From the NCBI RefSeq assembly GCF_015751765.1, contig NZ_JADOTX010000001.1, positions 1,984,001-2,048,000 of the forward strand: DNA of 64,000 nucleotides, in the 5' to 3' direction. Within the stretch, counting starts at the first letter, position 1. Each line of letters starts with the position of its first letter. This document shows positions 33,810-42,099 of this stretch, piece after piece. The position numbers and the translations under genes are program-made. The notes beneath the pieces are model-generated. The model was given only the letters and a program-made list of their open reading frames with translations, made no database searches and was not told where the DNA came from. This stretch comes from Micromonospora ureilytica (GTDB lineage Bacteria; Actinomycetota; Actinomycetes; Mycobacteriales; Micromonosporaceae).

Positions 33810-34508
33810 TCAGTGGGTCGGTGGCGCGCAGACGATGACGATGTCGTCCTCGGCCGGGTCGACGTCGGCGGTGAGGACGAGCCCGCGGCCGGTCAGCCGC
33901 AGCCGGACCGGGCTCGGGTGCTCGGGGTCGTGCGGGACGCCGACGATCAGGAATCGGCCCTCGGGGTCGGTGCGGGTGGCGGACCCGGTGCCGGGAAGCT
34001 CGACCCGCATCGCGGCCAGTGGCTGGTCCTGGGGGCCGACCACCCGCCCACTGAGGCTGCGCACGTCGAGTTGCCGCAGCCGCAGTGGTTGCAGCACCGG
34101 CGGCGCGGCCGGAGTCGGGTGGTCCACCTGCGTCGCCACGTCGATCAGCAGCGCCGGTCGGGGCGCCGTACCGAACGCCGTCCACAGTGGCGCGTCACCG
34201 GCCTCCAGCACGACCGGATACCTGCCGTCGCTCGTCGCGGCGGTCAACACCCGGTCCAGCCGGGGCAACCCGGCCGGCCCGGTCACACAGAGCAGGTGGC
34301 GGACCGTGAACCGGTACGGTTCGCGGACCGCGCCGCTGGAGCGGGTCTGCCGGGCCGAGCGCAGCTCCATCGGCCAGAGGGTGAGCCCGTCGGCGTCGTC
34401 GCAGGCACGGGGCGGGCCGACCGGGACGGGTTCCCCCGCCGCGCCGGTCACCCAGGCGACCAGCTCGGCGGTGGCGGTCTCGATCGGTCCGCGCCCGTGG
34501 GTGCTCAT
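33810..34508 (-). CDS. DUF4255/Pvc16-like protein with carboxypeptidase-regulatory-like domain
   Basis: A 232-residue protein upstream of the sheath gene. The N-terminal part (WPMELRSARQTRSSGAVREP, YRFTVRHLLCVTGPAG, RPALLIDVATQVDHP) resembles the DUF4255/Pvc16 N-terminal domain, whose family members cap or terminate CIS tails. Residues 155-225 (LSGRVVGPQDQPLAAMRVEL and EGRFLIVGVP) form a carboxypeptidase regulatory-like beta-sandwich. Cap function is inferred from family and location, with moderate confidence. It overlaps the following membrane protein gene by four bases. Confidence 0.65.
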   Translation of the reverse strand: MSTHGRGPIETATAELVAWVTGAAGEPVPVGPPRACDDADGLTLWPMELRSARQTRSSGAVREPYRFTVRHLLCVTGPAGLPRLDRVLTAATSDGRYPVVLEAGDAPLWTAFGTAPRPALLIDVATQVDHPTPAAPPVLQPLRLRQLDVRSLSGRVVGPQDQPLAAMRVELPGTGSATRTDPEGRFLIVGVPHDPEHPSPVRLRLTGRGLVLTADVDPAEDDIVIVCAPPTH

Positions 34509-35113
34509 CGCGGTGGCGTCCCCTGGATCCGGTACGCGATGGCCTCGTTCCACACGTGCGGGTAGACGCCGATCTCGAAGTACCTGGTGAAACGGTTGAT
34601 CGGCGCGTTGGTGTGGTCGTGGTAGAGCAGCCACACCGGCGCGATGGTGAACAGGACGTAGTTGGCCAGCACCAACGGGATGTAGAGCGGCCCGAGCAGG
34701 CGACCCTGGAAGATGTGCACGTCCTCGTGCCGCTGGATGCCCGAGCTGGAGCCGGCGCAGACGGTGCCGATGGTGGTGGCGTACCTGGTCGAGACCCCCT
34801 CCACCACGCTGACCCGACCGCTGCCCAGCGACGTCGGCCGGTCCAGCGAGTGCCCGAAGATCAGGTGCACGGTCAGGTAGATGGCGCCGACGACAGTGTT
34901 GAGCAGACTCCAGGTGTGGTCGACGACGAAGAGGAAGATGCCGCGGGCGTCCGAGGCGTACACCCCGGCGGAGGCCACCGACCAGCCGAAGACCGCGCCG
35001 ATCACCAGGCCCACGACGGCGCCGATCAGCAGCCCGACCGGGCCACCGGCGAGGAAACCGAGCAGGGCGCCGAAGCCGACCTGGATGGCCGTGCTGAGAA
35101 TTCCGAAGACCAT
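34505..35113 (-). CDS. Membrane zincin-like protein of the CIS operon
   Basis: A 202-residue protein with Gly-rich N-terminal helices (residues 10-48), a further helix near 60-85 and another near 143-165. HEDVH at residues 129-133 in RHEDVHIFQGRLLGPLYIPL matches the HExxH zinc site of a family whose members read HExVHxxQ followed by GPL and, later, a third ligand in an NEAxAYR-like segment. Here NEAIAYR supplies Glu190. Metallopeptidase activity is plausible but not shown. ATG 35113 is chosen over the longer frame because the upstream residues are non-conserved. It could process a CIS component or act on the cell envelope. Confidence 0.6.
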   Translation of the reverse strand: MVFGILSTAIQVGFGALLGFLAGGPVGLLIGAVVGLVIGAVFGWSVASAGVYASDARGIFLFVVDHTWSLLNTVVGAIYLTVHLIFGHSLDRPTSLGSGRVSVVEGVSTRYATTIGTVCAGSSSGIQRHEDVHIFQGRLLGPLYIPLVLANYVLFTIAPVWLLYHDHTNAPINRFTRYFEIGVYPHVWNEAIAYRIQGTPPR

Positions 35114-35124
35114 GACGACACCCC

Positions 35125-35460
35125 TCAGACCCAGGAACGGAAGACTCGGGGCTCGCGACCGCTCGCGACCTGGGTCGGCGTCGCCTGTCGGTTGCCGGGC
35201 GGGAACTGGTTGACGCCGAGCGCGGCGGAGAAGATGACAAGCGCGTTGAAGAACGCGATGAACCACTTCTCGCCGCCGGCGTCGTCGGCGAACGCCGCTG
35301 TCACGTAGGACAGCAGCAGCGCGATGGCGATGGCGATCCACTTGCGGAGCTTGTCGCCGCTCGGGCCGATCAGCCCGCCGATGACGTTGGTGGCCAGCAG
35401 GGTGGCGGCGCTCGCGCCGGCGATGGTCCCCAGGGCTGCCCAGGTGAAGAGATCGTTCAT
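35125..35460 (-). CDS. Small membrane protein at the start of the CIS operon
   Basis: A 111-residue protein with three predicted helices (FTWAALGTIAGASAATLLAT, the KWIAIAIALLLSYVTAAF segment and FFNALVIFSAALGV) and a 20-residue soluble tail. The arrangement recalls small holin-like or anchor proteins but no family is recognised. ATG 35460 has AAGGGGG eight bases upstream and the gene precedes the zincin gene by 11 bases. It is probably the first gene of the CIS transcription unit. Confidence 0.6.
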   Translation of the reverse strand: MNDLFTWAALGTIAGASAATLLATNVIGGLIGPSGDKLRKWIAIAIALLLSYVTAAFADDAGGEKWFIAFFNALVIFSAALGVNQFPPGNRQATPTQVASGREPRVFRSWV

Positions 35461-35605
35461 GACGATCCCCCTTTTCTGCGATGGTGCGACCGGGATGTGG
35501 TGGTGGTGAGGTCCGGCGCCCCCTCGGGGAGCACCGGGGCCGGTCGCCGTCGTGTCCGAGGCGGCCGGGGCCGGGCGTGGCCGGCTGAGCCGGCCACCAG
35601 ATGGA

Positions 35606-36388
35606 TCAGCCGGGCCCCGGGGCGCCGGCGGGCGGGCCCGGCGGCGGGGTCGGACCGGGCGCGGCCGGCGCCGCGGGGTGACGGCGACGCACCAGGAGTA
35701 CGCCCACCGCGGCGAGCAGCAGCAGAAGGAGGACACCGCCGACGGCCAGCAACCAGGGGAACCCGCCGTCGTCCTCCTCGCCGACGGCAACCGGCGAGGT
35801 GGACGGTCGAGGCGGCGCCTCGGCCACGGCCCGCAGCTCGGTCGGCTTCTCCTGGTTGGGATCGACCTTCCAACTGACCGAACGGCCGTTGACGGTGCCA
35901 TTGCTGTCGAACACCCGGCCGGGAAATGTCACCGAGATCTCGAACGACATGAGCTTGAGGAACGCCTGTTGATTTTGCGGATTCTGCTCCGCAACCTTTC
36001 CGCCATATTTCTTGGGGTCGAGCGGCAGCGTGAAGCGGTACAGGTCGCCGTCCCGAACCAGTTTCACGCTCTCGGTGTCGAAACCGGCCAGCGGCGCCTT
36101 GCGGTAACTGATCTGCGAGCCGTAGAAAGTGTCGTCCTGGTAAAGGGTTTCCTCGCCGGCCGGTAGGGCGGGGATGTTCTGCCGCAACTCCGCGAAGGCG
36201 ACCGGGAGGTTCTTGTTACGCTGGCTCAGCACCGACTTCTGGGCCGTCAGCAGGAGCTGCCCGTCGACCGTGTCGTCGGCGTTGATGGTCAACCCCATGT
36301 TGAGTTGCATGCAGCCGCTCAACGCGGCGAGAAGAAGGAGACACACCGCGACGCGGAGTGCCCTACCGCGGTTGACTCTCCTGTTCAT
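35606..36388 (-). CDS. LppM-like lipoprotein with C-terminal membrane anchor
   Basis: A 260-residue protein. The signal peptide ends in the lipobox LSGC, followed by a domain (QLNMGLTINADDTVDGQLLL, LDPKKYGGKVAEQNPQ) resembling the LppM/DUF3153 family of actinobacterial surface lipoproteins. A second transmembrane segment lies near residues 205-230 (FPWLLAVGGVLLLLLLAAVG), ending in a Pro/Gly/Ala tail. ATG 36388 is used; ATG 36415 (nine residues longer) is possible and neither has a strong ribosome site. In mycobacteria LppM affects lipoarabinomannan. It lies upstream of the CIS genes but is separated by 145 bases, so it may not be part of that operon. Confidence 0.7.
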   Translation of the reverse strand: MNRRVNRGRALRVAVCLLLLAALSGCMQLNMGLTINADDTVDGQLLLTAQKSVLSQRNKNLPVAFAELRQNIPALPAGEETLYQDDTFYGSQISYRKAPLAGFDTESVKLVRDGDLYRFTLPLDPKKYGGKVAEQNPQNQQAFLKLMSFEISVTFPGRVFDSNGTVNGRSVSWKVDPNQEKPTELRAVAEAPPRPSTSPVAVGEEDDGGFPWLLAVGGVLLLLLLAAVGVLLVRRRHPAAPAAPGPTPPPGPPAGAPGPG

Positions 36389-36557
36389 GGGCTCAGTGTG
36401 TGTGATCGCTTTCATTATCAGCAGTCAGCGATCAGTCACAATGAAGTCGCCGATTGTACCGGCGCACTGTCGCCTTTGATTAGCTCCGACGACGACCCGA
36501 AAGACTATTCTGGAGCTTTGGGGCGGCTGCTGTTGCAACTGCTTGCCCGCGACGCTC

Positions 36558-37721
36558 TCAGCCCGCTGGCGGTCGCCAGTCCGCGTAGCGGGCCATGCTG
36601 CGCAGGGCGACCCGGCCCGGGGTGAGCCGCAACGCGATGTTCCGCATCGCGAAGGCAATCGGGTTGTGCAGTTGCTGTCCGAGCCGACCGGCGACGTAGG
36701 AGGCACGGGCAACGGACTGACTGCGTGGTCGACGCTGCTCGTCGTACGCGGCCAGGGCGGCGGGCACTCCCTCGGCGCCGCCGGCGCAGACCGCGCCGAG
36801 CACCACCGCGTCCTCGATCGCCTGCCCGGCACCCTGCCCGAGGTTGGGCGTCATCGGGTGGGCGGCGTCGCCGAGCAGCGCCACCCGCCCCCGCACGTAC
36901 GAGGGCAGCGGCGCAGCCAGGTAGTGGATGTCGTTACGCAGGACGGCTTCGGGCGGGGTCGCCGCGAGAAGCGCCGGGATGGGGTCGTGCCAGCCGCCGA
37001 AGTGCTCCCGCACGGCCGCCAGTTCGTCGGGGGCGTGGCCGCCGGGCGGGGCGTTCACCGCGCCGTACCAGTAGAGCTGACCGTCACCGATCGGCACCAT
37101 GCCGAACTCGGCTCCCGGGCCCCAGGTGATCGCGGCCGGGATCGGGTCCGGAAACGCGATGGCCGCCCGCCACGTCGTCGATCCGGCGTACACCGGGCCG
37201 GGGTGTTGCGGCCAGAGCTGGGCGCGGACCCGGCTGCGCAGGCCGTCGGCGCCGACCACCAGATCGGCGGTGAGGGTGTGCGGGCCGTCGGGCCCCTGGT
37301 AGCGCACCTCAGCGTGGTCCGGGCCGGACTCGACGTGCTCCACCGTGGCGTTGGTGTGCAGGGACGACGCGGGCAGGGCCTCGCGCAGGGTGCGGTGCAG
37401 CGTGGCCCGGTGTACGCCGAGCGCCGTGGTGCCCAGCTGCCGGATCATCTCGGAGGCGTCCACCCGGGACAGCCACCGCCCGTGCCGGTTGCGCATTCCA
37501 CCGGGTGCCTCGCCGTGTCCACCCCTGCGTAGGGCCGGGCCGAGGCCGAGGGCGTCCAACGCGCGCACCGCGTTGGCCATCAGGCTCAGACCGGCGCCGA
37601 CCTCGCGCAGCTCGGGGGCGCGCTCCAGCACGGTGACCCGCCATCCGTGCCGGTGCAGGGCGAGCGCCGCGCTCAACCCGCCGATGCCGCCGCCCACCAC
37701 CACCGCGTGTGAGTCGTCCAC
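36558..37721 (-). CDS. FAD-dependent aromatic-ring-type monooxygenase
   Basis: A 387-residue group A flavoprotein monooxygenase. GGGIGGLSAALALHRHGWRV at the N-terminus binds FAD; DLVVGADGLRSRVR is the DG motif and VALLGDAAHPMTPNLGQGAG the GD motif. These enzymes use NAD(P)H and O2 to hydroxylate aromatics or similar compounds. The GTG start at 37721 follows AAGGAGGA, which lies inside a 28-base perfect palindrome shared with the divergent TetR gene. This strongly suggests repression by that TetR and induction by the substrate. The substrate itself is unknown. Confidence 0.88.
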   Translation of the reverse strand: MDDSHAVVVGGGIGGLSAALALHRHGWRVTVLERAPELREVGAGLSLMANAVRALDALGLGPALRRGGHGEAPGGMRNRHGRWLSRVDASEMIRQLGTTALGVHRATLHRTLREALPASSLHTNATVEHVESGPDHAEVRYQGPDGPHTLTADLVVGADGLRSRVRAQLWPQHPGPVYAGSTTWRAAIAFPDPIPAAITWGPGAEFGMVPIGDGQLYWYGAVNAPPGGHAPDELAAVREHFGGWHDPIPALLAATPPEAVLRNDIHYLAAPLPSYVRGRVALLGDAAHPMTPNLGQGAGQAIEDAVVLGAVCAGGAEGVPAALAAYDEQRRPRSQSVARASYVAGRLGQQLHNPIAFAMRNIALRLTPGRVALRSMARYADWRPPAG

Positions 37722-37726
37722 GTCGG

Positions 37727-37754
37727 TCCTCCTTCTACAGCTGTAGAAGGAGGA
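37727..37754. promoter_or_regulatory. 28-bp perfect palindrome, probable TetR operator
   Basis: Positions 37727-37740 and 37741-37754 are exact reverse complements; the centre reads CCTTCTACAGCTGTAGAAGG. It lies between the monooxygenase start and the divergent TetR start. Its outer parts form an AGGAGGA ribosome site on each strand. Binding would cover the translation signal of the leftward gene as well as its promoter. Confidence 0.85.
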
Positions 37755-37787
37755 TACTACCTGCGGACCCACTGAAGGAGAACTGCC

Positions 37788-38417
37788 ATGACGGCGCGGG
37801 CGAACCGGATCGCGACGCTGACCGACGCGGCCATCGAACTGATCGCCGACGGTGGCATGCGAGCCCTGACCCACCGGGCGGTCGACAGCCGCGCCGAAGT
37901 GCCGCCGGGCACCACCTCCGCGTACCTGCGGACCCGTCAGGCGCTGATCGAGGCGGTGGTGGGACGACTCGCCGACCGGGACCGGGCCGACCTGGCCGCG
38001 TACGACCTACCGACCGGCCCGCCACCCCCGACCCCCGCTCCCCGGCTGGACGGCGACGACCTCGACGCGCTCGCCGCCGGCGTCGCCGAGGTGCTCGACC
38101 GCTGGTTGAGCACCGGACGCAGCCGGAGCCTCGCCCGCTACGCCTGCCTGCTGGAGGCGGTGCACCGGCCCGAGCTGCGCGGCATCCTGCAACACGGCAC
38201 CGGTCTGCGGGTACAGGCCCGGGACCTGCTGACCCGGGCCGGGGCGACCGACCCCGATCGGCAGGGAGACCAGTTCGTCGCGTTCGTGGACGGGTTGCTC
38301 TTCGACCGGCTGGCCGGTGCCGGCGCGCTCAGCGCCCCGCAGCCCGGCACCGCGGCCAGCCGCGCCGACCTGAGCGCCGCCGTCCGTACGCTGCTGCGCG
38401 CCCTCACCGGAAGCTGA
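37788..38417 (+). CDS. TetR-family repressor of the divergent monooxygenase
   Basis: A 209-residue TetR regulator. RIATLTDAAIELIADGGMRA and LTHRAVDSRAEVPPGTTSAY make up the N-terminal DNA-binding domain; the C-terminal ligand domain contains CLLEAVHRPELRGILQ. ATG 37788 has GAAGGAG eight bases upstream. The divergent layout around a perfect palindrome is the standard arrangement for a local repressor of an oxygenase. It most likely senses the monooxygenase substrate and controls both genes. Confidence 0.88.
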   Translation: MTARANRIATLTDAAIELIADGGMRALTHRAVDSRAEVPPGTTSAYLRTRQALIEAVVGRLADRDRADLAAYDLPTGPPPPTPAPRLDGDDLDALAAGVAEVLDRWLSTGRSRSLARYACLLEAVHRPELRGILQHGTGLRVQARDLLTRAGATDPDRQGDQFVAFVDGLLFDRLAGAGALSAPQPGTAASRADLSAAVRTLLRALTGS

Positions 38418-38976
38418 CCCGACCGGCGCTGGTCGTCGAGTTGGTAACCGGCCCTGGCGCTGCGCGGCCTGGCGGCGCGGGGGTCCGGCGGCGGGCCGGT
38501 CTGGCGGCGGGTGGGTCTGGCGGCCCACGGGCCCGTCGCTGCGCTGGCGCCCCTGGCGGGGGCGCGAAGCAGCCCGGTGATCAGGTCAGACGCGTGATGG
38601 GAGACGATCGCCTTGGGACGCCGTGGGCCGCCGTCGTGGTGCCGTGGTCGGGCCCTTTGGAGCTGACTCGTTTACGACATCGAGCCTGATTCGTCTACGG
38701 CATCAGCTCCAAAGGGAGAGCGGACGACATGCTGCGGTAGGTCGCCGCCCCGGCACCGCGAGCCGGTGGCGTGGTGTCGTGAGCTGACCGCCTGGTGGCG
38801 GAGTGGTCGTGCGGTGTGGTGCCGGGGTCGGCTGTGTGGGTGGCGCGGTGCCGGGGCCGGCGGTGTGGGTGGTGGGGTGATGGCGCGGTGCGGTGTGGTG
38901 GCGGGTCGGCGGTGTGGCGGTGGACCGGGGCACGGCAGGTCGGCTGGCACGGGTAGGAGAGGGTGGGGGGTAGGAA
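38418..38976. other. Long intergenic region with a palindromic repeat and G-rich tract
   Basis: No credible gene is present in these 559 bases. The first 230 are GC-rich without clear signal; the middle holds the palindromic repeat at 38655-38716; the last 200 are strongly G-skewed (short GTG/GGG-rich repeats) and end in a run of three G clusters just before the FUSC gene, which could form a G-quadruplex. Confidence 0.55.
38655..38716. repeat. Palindromic intergenic repeat, copy 1
   Basis: The ends CCCTTTGGAGCTGA and TCAGCTCCAAAGGG are perfect inverted copies. Inside are two near-copies of TCGTTTACGACATC (one as TCGTCTACGGCATC). The same elements recur at 54052-54139, so this is a short dispersed element or structured RNA-type repeat rather than chance. 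Confidence 0.75.
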
Positions 38977-40101
38977 GTGGTGCGGTTCAGCGGCCTGCGG
39001 ACGGCCGGCGGGCGGTTGCGGCACGGTTGGCGGCCGGTGCTGGAGGCGACCGTCGCGGCGACCGTGGCCTGGCTGCTGGCCACCCGGATGCTCGGGCACC
39101 CGCAGCCGTTCTTCGCGCCGGCCGCCGCGCTGATCGTCCTCGGTCAGGCCCGGGGGCAGCGCATCCGCCGAGCAGTCGAGGTCGTTCTCGGGGTCGCCGC
39201 CGGGGTGCTCGTCGCGGACCTGGTGGTACAGGCGCTCGGCCCGGGCAGCACCTGGACGGTCTTCACCGTCATCCTGCTCACCGTCCTCCTCGCGGTGGCC
39301 TTCGGCGCCACCGGCGTGACGCTGGTGCAGGCGGCCGTTTCCGCGCTCTACCTGGTGGTGGTCGCACCGCCGGACGGGTCGTTGGTGCCGTTCCGCTTCG
39401 TCGACGCGCTGGTCGGCGGCGCGGTCGCGCTCGCGGCCAGCCTCCTGGTCGACGCCCGGCATCCGCTGGCTCCGCTTGTCGCCGAGGTGCGACGGACCTT
39501 CGACGAGTTGGCCGGGCTGCTCGGTGTGATCGCCGACGCGCTGGACGACCGTGACGAACCGGCGGCGGTCGCCGCACTGAGGCAGGCCCGGGGGATGGAC
39601 GGCCGGGTGGACGGGCTGCGCGACGGGGTCCTGGCCGCCGGTGAGGCGCTGCGGCTCAACGTCCGTCGACGTCAGCACATCGGTCGGCTGCGCTCGGTGG
39701 ACGAGTCGATCCGCCAGATCGACTACGCGGTCCGCAACGTCCGAGTGCTGGCCCGTGCGGGCGTGACCCTCAGCCGGCTGCACACCCCGGCCCCGGCGGA
39801 GCTGGGCGCCGCCCTGCGGTCACTGGCCGAGGCGGTCCGTGCGGCCGGTGCCGCTCTCGCCGCCGACCTGAACGGGCAGGAGGAGGCCGCCGACCAGCAC
39901 GCTGCCCGGGCCGACGAGTCGGCGTTGGCCGCCGTGCACGCCGCCGGGCAGCTCTTCGGCTCCACGCAGACCCTCCCCCTAGCGATGATCATCGGTCAGG
40001 TCCGGGCCACGGCCATCGACCTGCTGCGCGGCGTCAACCCGGAGGACGACGCCGCCGTCCTCGCCCGCGTCGACGACGCCCTCGGCCTCCCCCCGGTCTG
40101 A
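38977..40101 (+). CDS. FUSC-family (aromatic acid exporter-like) membrane protein
   Basis: A 374-residue protein with six N-terminal helices (residues 22-165; for example ATVAATVAWLLATRMLGHPQ, PFFAPAAALIVLGQARGQRI and a VVLGVAAGVLVADLVV segment). A cytoplasmic helical domain of about 200 residues follows, including LRLNVRRRQHIGRLRSVDES. This is the half-size FUSC/ArAE architecture associated with export of aromatic acids or other small compounds. GTG 38977 follows TAGGAA; GTG 38980 is equally possible. It may serve the nearby monooxygenase product, but it is 560 bases away and not co-transcribed. Confidence 0.8.
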   Translation: MVRFSGLRTAGGRLRHGWRPVLEATVAATVAWLLATRMLGHPQPFFAPAAALIVLGQARGQRIRRAVEVVLGVAAGVLVADLVVQALGPGSTWTVFTVILLTVLLAVAFGATGVTLVQAAVSALYLVVVAPPDGSLVPFRFVDALVGGAVALAASLLVDARHPLAPLVAEVRRTFDELAGLLGVIADALDDRDEPAAVAALRQARGMDGRVDGLRDGVLAAGEALRLNVRRRQHIGRLRSVDESIRQIDYAVRNVRVLARAGVTLSRLHTPAPAELGAALRSLAEAVRAAGAALAADLNGQEEAADQHAARADESALAAVHAAGQLFGSTQTLPLAMIIGQVRATAIDLLRGVNPEDDAAVLARVDDALGLPPV

Positions 40102-40155
40102 CGCCCGCACCGATCAGCAGCGGCTCCCGCGCCCCCAGCCCGGGGGCGGGGCTGG

Positions 40156-40857
40156 TTACGTGGTGAGCCAGGTGGTGGCGGAGTCGCGGATCGGGGCGGG
40201 GATGTCGTGGCCGCCGGGGAACTCCTCGTAGGTCACGTCGTAACCGAGGTCATGCAGGTGGGGGACGAGGCGGCGGCTGCACACGTCGATGGGCAGCACC
40301 CGGTCGTCGACGCCGTGTGAGACGAAGACCCGTGGCCGGCCGTGGGTGACCGGCGGCGCGGCGAAACCGGGGGAGAAGGCCAGCACCGCGTCGAACAGAT
40401 CCCCGTTCGCCAGGCCCAGCGACAGCGCGTACGAAGCGCCGTCGGAGAAGCCGCCGACCGCGACGTCGGACACCGGGTAGGTGTCGAAGACGGCCCTCAG
40501 CAGCCCGTCGATTCGCCCCACGTCCGCCCCGAAGCCGCCGGCGATCAGGTCCCAACTGGCTGCCGACGAGTCCGGGGCGACCAGCAGCAGGTGCTGCGCG
40601 TCCGCGACGGGCAACAGCAGGTCCAGTCCCTGTCGCGCCGAGCCGCCCGCACCGTGCAGGAGCAGCACCAACCGGTACGCCGAACCGTCGGTCGCCGGCT
40701 CCGGGACGTACCCCAGGGCCAGCCGGTCCCCGTCGGGGCCGGTCATCGGCACGAGCCCGGTGCGGCCCGGTGCCACCGGCGGGTGGCGGCGGGCGGTCAA
40801 CCGGCCGTCCCGGGGGCTCGGCGGCGACTCCCAGTGCGACGGCGCGGAGTCGGACAC
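40156..40857 (-). CDS. Alpha/beta hydrolase (carboxylesterase/phospholipase type)
   Basis: A 233-residue hydrolase. LLLHGAGGSA forms the oxyanion region, Ser138 in VAVGGFSDGASYAL is the nucleophile, Asp184 or Asp185 in HGVDDRVLPI and His217 in FPGGHDIPAP complete the triad. It has no signal peptide, so it acts in the cytoplasm on an ester of unknown nature. The GTG start at 40857 has GAGGAG about ten bases upstream. It converges on the FUSC gene and follows the LacI gene on the same strand after a gap. Confidence 0.82.
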   Translation of the reverse strand: MSDSAPSHWESPPSPRDGRLTARRHPPVAPGRTGLVPMTGPDGDRLALGYVPEPATDGSAYRLVLLLHGAGGSARQGLDLLLPVADAQHLLLVAPDSSAASWDLIAGGFGADVGRIDGLLRAVFDTYPVSDVAVGGFSDGASYALSLGLANGDLFDAVLAFSPGFAAPPVTHGRPRVFVSHGVDDRVLPIDVCSRRLVPHLHDLGYDVTYEEFPGGHDIPAPIRDSATTWLTT

Positions 40858-40949
40858 GAGTGGGCGCTCCTCGCGGTGGACGGAAGGGTCCGACGCGGTT
40901 ACCCGGCCCGTGCGGGGTTAACCGTCGACGTTCTCGGCTGAGCGTCGAC

Positions 40950-41939
40950 TCAGGCGCTGGCCCGAGCCACCAGGGCGGACGGGAAGAGGGTCACCGGAGC
41001 AGCCGGGCGCCCGTCCAGCAGGGCGGTGGCCGCGGCGACGGCGATCCGCCCCACCGGATGACTCGCCGTGGTCAGCGCCGGGGCGGTCATCCCGGCCAAC
41101 GGGATGTCGTCGAAGCCGGCCACCGCGACGTCGCCGGGCACCCGCGCACCGGCGTCCCGCAGGCCCGCGATCACCCCGAGCGCGGTGTCGTCGCTGATCG
41201 CGTAGATCGCGTCGATGTCCGGCCAGCGGCGCAGCGCCTCGCCGGCCGCCGTCCGACCCCGCGGCGCCCGGAAGTCCCCTGGCAGTATCCGCTCCGGTAG
41301 TCCGGCCTCGGCCATGAGTCGGCGGTACGTCTGCACGGGGCGTTGCGCGCAGGGCAGCCACCGGGGGCCGGTCACCATGGCGATCCGGCGGCGACCCGAG
41401 GCGTACAGGTGGCGCAGCACCGCTTCGGAGCCGGCGGCGTTGTCGACGTCGAACGACGGCACCGTCGCTGAGCCGACGCCGATCGAGACCACCCGCCCGC
41501 GCAGCGACCGCGGCACCGCCTCCAGCAGCTCCTCGGTGGTGTTGACCAGGATCACCCCGCACACGCTGCGGTCCCCGTCGAGCTGGTCGAGGCTGCGGGG
41601 GTCGCCGAACGGCAGCCAGTGCAGCGCCACCCCGACACCGGCGGGCGTGCACACCCGGGCGGCCGAGCCCACCACCTGGTGCACGTACGGGTCGTCCAGC
41701 ACCGCGGCGCTGGTGCCCAGAACGGCCACGACCAGGCGTACGCCGCCGCCGCGGACCAACGCCCGGGCGGCCGGGTTGGGCACGTAGCCGAGCTGGTCGA
41801 CGGCCGCCGTGACCAGTTCCCGAGCGGTCGGCGAGGCGAACCCCGTGCCGGCGATCACCCGCGACGCCGTGGACCGGGACACGCCGGCGACCCGGGCCAC
41901 GTCCTCGAGAGTGGCCGGCCGGTGTGCCGCTGTCGTCAT
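40950..41939 (-). CDS. LacI-family repressor next to an MFS gene
   Basis: A 329-residue LacI/GalR regulator. The helix-turn-helix is ATLEDVARVAGVSRSTASRV; the sensor domain includes IYAISDDTALGVIAGLRDAG and VAVAGFDDIPLAGM. ATG 41939 is chosen because GGGAGG lies five bases upstream; the longer frame lacks one. It is divergent from an MFS transporter gene, and the LacI-type palindrome TGGTAGCGCTCTCA lies between them. It probably represses the transporter and itself. Confidence 0.87.
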   Translation of the reverse strand: MTTAAHRPATLEDVARVAGVSRSTASRVIAGTGFASPTARELVTAAVDQLGYVPNPAARALVRGGGVRLVVAVLGTSAAVLDDPYVHQVVGSAARVCTPAGVGVALHWLPFGDPRSLDQLDGDRSVCGVILVNTTEELLEAVPRSLRGRVVSIGVGSATVPSFDVDNAAGSEAVLRHLYASGRRRIAMVTGPRWLPCAQRPVQTYRRLMAEAGLPERILPGDFRAPRGRTAAGEALRRWPDIDAIYAISDDTALGVIAGLRDAGARVPGDVAVAGFDDIPLAGMTAPALTTASHPVGRIAVAAATALLDGRPAAPVTLFPSALVARASA

Positions 41940-42036
41940 CGTCGCCTCCCGCGGCGGCCCGTCCGGTCGGACCAACGCCTGCTCACATCATGCCCCTCCC
42001 GAACCAGCAGCGGTAAGGGGCGGTTGCCGCTTGTGG

Positions 42037-42050
42037 TGGTAGCGCTCTCA
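42037..42050. promoter_or_regulatory. LacI-type operator between divergent lacI and MFS genes
   Basis: TGGTAGCGCTCTCA is symmetrical except at inner positions (TGnnAGCGCTnnCA), the usual LacI/GalR operator form with a central CG. It is 50 bases before the MFS start and 98 bases before the regulator start. Confidence 0.6.
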
Positions 42051-42099
42051 GGTGTGCGATCGTGCGAGGAGATCACCCCGAGAAAGAGGACCCACCCTC

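Noticed and set aside
19743..35460. Prophage or phage remnant
   Set aside because: No capsid, portal, terminase, integrase or lysis genes are seen; the tail-like genes follow CIS order and are coupled to membrane protein genes.
36305..36479. Small rightward frames opposite the lipoprotein gene start
   Set aside because: They lack ribosome sites and conservation, and overlap the signal-peptide region of the leftward gene.
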